Below are positions 61,217 through 64,000 of a DNA stretch of 64,000 nucleotides, piece after piece; position 1 is the first letter of the stretch; every line of letters begins with the position of its first letter. A model generated the notes under the pieces. That model did no database searches, was not told the origin of the DNA, and worked only from the letters and a program-made list of their open reading frames with translations. The position numbers and the translations under genes were made by a program. Source of the stretch: Caulobacter sp. NIBR1757 (GTDB lineage Bacteria > Pseudomonadota > Alphaproteobacteria > Caulobacterales > Caulobacteraceae). Location of the stretch: contig NZ_CP115463.1 of NCBI RefSeq assembly GCF_027912495.1, positions 3,794,501 to 3,858,500 on the forward strand, in the 5' to 3' direction.

Positions 61217-61584
61217 GCGGCCCCCTTTTGAACCCTCGCCCTACGGCCTCCCCGGCCCGGGCCTATCCCCGATGCTGCGACGATAACACCAAACACCGGT
61301 CGGCCAAATGGAATGCAAGCGAAGGGGGAGGCTCCCCCGCCAGACGTCTCGGGGTGCAGACTCTTGCAGGCGAGTGTTTCGGACTGGCCGGGCAAGACGC
61401 CGGCCGCGCCAATACTACCCGTTTCGGTGTTTCGACCTGAGAATGCCCAGGTTCGCGGCCCCAGACCTGACGTCGCCAAATTGACGCCAAAACCAAACAC
61501 GGGAACTGTACGTACCTATCGAACACCGTTCGCGGTGATTGGGGCTGGTCGGCGGAGCCGGTCGGGGATTGAGGGGATCAGATC
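61217..61584. other. Divergent spacer between cytochrome operon and surface-protein gene
   Basis: A 368-bp region without a credible gene. It must hold the promoters of both flanking divergent units. Seen inside: a short perfect hairpin GGGGGAG-G-CTCCCCC at 61324-61338, two GTGTTTCG copies (about 61373 and 61423), and TGTACGTAC near 61506. No clear -10/-35 pair was assigned. Confidence 0.5.
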
Positions 61585-64000
61585 GTGGCCGTCAAAAAGA
61601 GCACCAGCGACACGCCTCTTGCCGCCTTGGCGCCGGTCGGCGGCGACCCGCTGGCCGCCCCGCGGGTGGTCTCCGGAACCAGCGACAGCGGCACGATCGC
61701 CGAGGACGGCGGGACGGTCGTGCTGCCGGTGCTGTCCAACGACACCGGCGTGGTCGGCATCGTCCAGATCAACGGCGCCAGCGTCACGCCGGGGTCGGTC
61801 ATCACCCTGCCCTCGGGCGCGCAGATCGTCGTGGGGGCCGGCGGCGCGCTGAGCTTCCTGGTCGGCGGCGCCTACCAGAACCTGGCCGCCGGCCAGACCG
61901 CCACCGAGACCTTCACCTATGTCGCCACCGACGGCGGCGGCTCGGCCGTCGCCCCGGACGGCTTCATCAGCGCCGGCGCCCTGACCGCCGCCAAGGGCTT
62001 CACCATCACCGGGGCGGCGGCCGGGGACCTGGCCGGCTACGCCGTGGCCGGCATCGGCGACGTCAATTCCGACGGCGTCGACGATGTGCTGGTCGGGGCC
62101 CTGCAGGCCGACCCGGCGGGCCGGACCAGCGCCGGGACCGCCTACGTCCTCTATGGCCGGACGGGCGGCTACACCGGCATCGACCTCGCCGCCCTGACCC
62201 CCGCCCAGGGCTTCGGGGTTCGCGGCTTCGCCAGCCTCGACTTCCTGGGGACCAGCGTCTCGGCGGCCGGCGACATCAACGGCGACGGCCGCGCCGATTT
62301 CATCGTCGGCGCCCCCAAGGCCAATGGTCCGGCCGGCCTCGACGTCGGCGCGGCCTACGTCATCTTCGGCCAGGCGAGCGGCGGCTTTGCCGGCGGCATC
62401 GACGTCAATGCCCTCAACGGAACCAACGGCTTCGTCATCCGGGGCGGGGCGGCGACGGACAGCCTCGGCTTCTCGGTCTCGGCGGCCGGCGACGTCAACG
62501 GCGACGGCCGGGCCGATCTCATCGTCGGGGCCCGCGACGCCGACCCGGCCGGCCAGTCGGGGGCCGGCAAGTCCTACGTCCTGTTCGGCCACACCGGGCC
62601 GTTCAGCGCCGCCGTCGATGTCGCCAGCCTGAACGGGGCCAACGGCTTCTCGATCTCCGGCATCGACGCCGCCGACCAGAGCGGCCTGTCGGCAGCCTCG
62701 GCCGGCGACCTCAACAACGACGGCCTGGCCGACCTCATCATCGGAGCGGCCGGCGGCGATCCCGGCGGGCGGGCGGGGGCCGGCGAGGCCTATGTCCTGT
62801 TCGGCCGCACGGGCGGCTTTGCGGCCAATGTCGACCTCTCCAGCCTCAACGGGACCAACGGCTTCGTCCTCAACGGCATCGACGCGGGTGACTTCGCCGG
62901 CTGGTCGGTGGCCAGGGCCGGCGACCTCAACAACGACGGCATCGACGACATCGCCGTCGGCGCCCTCTACGGCGACCCGTCGGGGCGCGGCAACGCCGGC
63001 GAGGTCTACATCCTCTATGGGCGGGGCGGCGGCTTCGGCGCCTCGGTCAACCTGTCCAGCCTTTCCGGCGCAACCGGCTTCGTGATCAGCGGCGGGGCGG
63101 CGGGCGACCTGACCGGCCACACGGTCAGCGCGGCCGGCGACGTCAACGCCGACGGCATCGACGACCTGCTGATCGGCGCCCTGTACGCCGATCCGCAGGG
63201 CAGCACGGACGCCGGCCAGAGCTACGTCCTGTTCGGCCGCGCCGGCGGCTATGCCGGCGTCGATCTGTCCCTGCTCGACGGCCTGACCGGCTTCGCCGTC
63301 GGCGGCGGCACGACCGGCGGCTTCAGCGGCCAGACGGTGTCGGCGGCGGGCGACCTCAACAACGACGGCATCGACGACCTGATCATCGGCTCGCCCAATG
63401 CCGACCCCAGCGGCCGAACCGACGCCGGCGCGGCCTATGTCCTCTACGGCGCCGCCAACATCGCCCGGCTGACCAGCCCGGTGACCGTCACCGTCACCAT
63501 CACCGGGACCAATGACGCCCCCAGCATCGTCTCGGGCGGCGGCGGCGCGACGGCGGTCGCCAGCCGCGTCGAGGGCGGAACCAGCGTCGCCGTCATCACC
63601 GCCGTCGATATCGATAGCGGCGCCAGCATCACCTACAGCATCGCCGGCGGGGCGGACGCCGCCCGGTTCAAGATCAACGCCGCGACCGGCCTGCTCGAAT
63701 TCAAGGCCGCCCCCAACTTCGAGGCCCCGACCGATGTCGGGGCCGACAACGTCTATGACGTCATCGTCCGGGCCAGCGACGGCGCCCTGTCCGACACCCA
63801 GGCCATCGCCGTCATGGTGACCAACCTCGCCGAGGCCCCGGTCATCACCAGCAACGGCGGCGGCGCCACGGCGACCCGCTCGCTGGCCGAGAATCTGACC
63901 ACCGTCACCACCAACCTCGCCACCGACCCCGACGGCACGGCCCCGACCTGGTCCATCGTCGGCGGCGCCGATGCGGGCTTCTTCCTGATCGACGCCGCCA
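61585..64000 (+). CDS. Large FG-GAP / VCBS-cadherin-like surface or secreted protein (3-prime cut by window edge)
   Basis: At least 805 residues, open at the window end. The start is GTG 61585: the in-frame TGA at 61570 leaves only this start, with GAGGGG upstream. Residues 138-625 are seven FG-GAP repeats, each of the form GF-x-I-x-G...AGD-N-x-DG-x-D...VLFGR with Ca-binding DxNxDGxxD loops, enough for a seven-bladed propeller. Before them is the first part of a VCBS-like domain (IAEDGGTVVLPVLSNDT to FTYVATDGGG) and after them its last strand (VTVTVTITGTNDAPSI), followed by cadherin-like repeats. It has no Sec signal, so type I secretion is likely. Function may be adhesion or matrix binding. 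Confidence 0.9.
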   Translation, partial: MAVKKSTSDTPLAALAPVGGDPLAAPRVVSGTSDSGTIAEDGGTVVLPVLSNDTGVVGIVQINGASVTPGSVITLPSGAQIVVGAGGALSFLVGGAYQNLAAGQTATETFTYVATDGGGSAVAPDGFISAGALTAAKGFTITGAAAGDLAGYAVAGIGDVNSDGVDDVLVGALQADPAGRTSAGTAYVLYGRTGGYTGIDLAALTPAQGFGVRGFASLDFLGTSVSAAGDINGDGRADFIVGAPKANGPAGLDVGAAYVIFGQASGGFAGGIDVNALNGTNGFVIRGGAATDSLGFSVSAAGDVNGDGRADLIVGARDADPAGQSGAGKSYVLFGHTGPFSAAVDVASLNGANGFSISGIDAADQSGLSAASAGDLNNDGLADLIIGAAGGDPGGRAGAGEAYVLFGRTGGFAANVDLSSLNGTNGFVLNGIDAGDFAGWSVARAGDLNNDGIDDIAVGALYGDPSGRGNAGEVYILYGRGGGFGASVNLSSLSGATGFVISGGAAGDLTGHTVSAAGDVNADGIDDLLIGALYADPQGSTDAGQSYVLFGRAGGYAGVDLSLLDGLTGFAVGGGTTGGFSGQTVSAAGDLNNDGIDDLIIGSPNADPSGRTDAGAAYVLYGAANIARLTSPVTVTVTITGTNDAPSIVSGGGGATAVASRVEGGTSVAVITAVDIDSGASITYSIAGGADAARFKINAATGLLEFKAAPNFEAPTDVGADNVYDVIVRASDGALSDTQAIAVMVTNLAEAPVITSNGGGATATRSLAENLTTVTTNLATDPDGTAPTWSIVGGADAGFFLIDAA

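Overview
The window is high-GC DNA with dense, short-spaced operons on both strands. TonB-dependent uptake, many short-chain dehydrogenases, a Baeyer-Villiger monooxygenase, cytochrome c maturation genes and long palindromic intergenic repeats suggest an alphaproteobacterium, most likely Caulobacteraceae (Caulobacter/Phenylobacterium type). This is inferred from gene content and composition; there is no rRNA marker to confirm it. No tRNA, rRNA, CRISPR array, transposase or phage module was seen.

Positions 1-9473 (minus strand) hold a catabolic and uptake block: a short-chain dehydrogenase, an acyl-CoA dehydrogenase, a TonB-dependent receptor, an MFS transporter, an exported carboxylesterase, an acyl-CoA synthetase and a TetR regulator cut by the window edge. 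Overlapping stop and start codons suggest co-transcription. The set fits uptake, ester cleavage, CoA activation and beta-oxidation of a lipophilic substrate. Positions 9708-12159 carry two exported or cell-wall type proteins of unknown role behind a CRP-like box. Positions 12241-18024 hold a GMC oxidoreductase, a double-domain TetR protein, a short-chain dehydrogenase and a Baeyer-Villiger monooxygenase, fitting cyclic ketone or terpenoid oxidation.

Positions 18270-36701 are mixed: a three-gene cassette (ATP-grasp-like, YqcI/YcgG, DUF1989), a PadR/membrane-protein pair, alpha/beta hydrolases, a deletion scar fusing half a response regulator to half a hydrolase, a FixJ-type regulator, a dehydrogenase/thiolase pair, a retropepsin-like protein, a DUF885 lipoprotein, a Tat-exported tyrosinase, a repeat-rich peptidoglycan-binding protein, an aldehyde dehydrogenase and a Rieske oxygenase. 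Six long inverted-repeat elements, including one near-identical pair, lie between these genes and those of the first block.

Positions 37492-61216 are the most striking region. A ccmFGHI operon for c-type cytochrome maturation is followed by a divergent plus-strand operon. That operon encodes an FAD/NAD oxidoreductase fused to two cyclic-nucleotide-binding domains and a four-cluster ferredoxin, a histidine-bearing membrane protein, an FHA-transmembrane-decaheme cytochrome, a CHASE2 class III adenylate cyclase and a CpdA-type phosphodiesterase. After a small ParDE toxin-antitoxin module, a minus-strand operon encodes a pentaheme cytochrome, a tandem GlcG/HbpS lipoprotein, an outer-membrane beta-barrel, a 1292-residue decaheme protein with a C-terminal LVIVD propeller, and a TonB-C protein. 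I read this as a candidate cAMP-gated electron-transfer system linking cytoplasmic NAD(P)H to the outer membrane through about 25 c-type hemes. The domains are visible; the coupling is inference. The window ends inside a surface-type protein whose seven FG-GAP repeats appear inserted into a VCBS-like domain.
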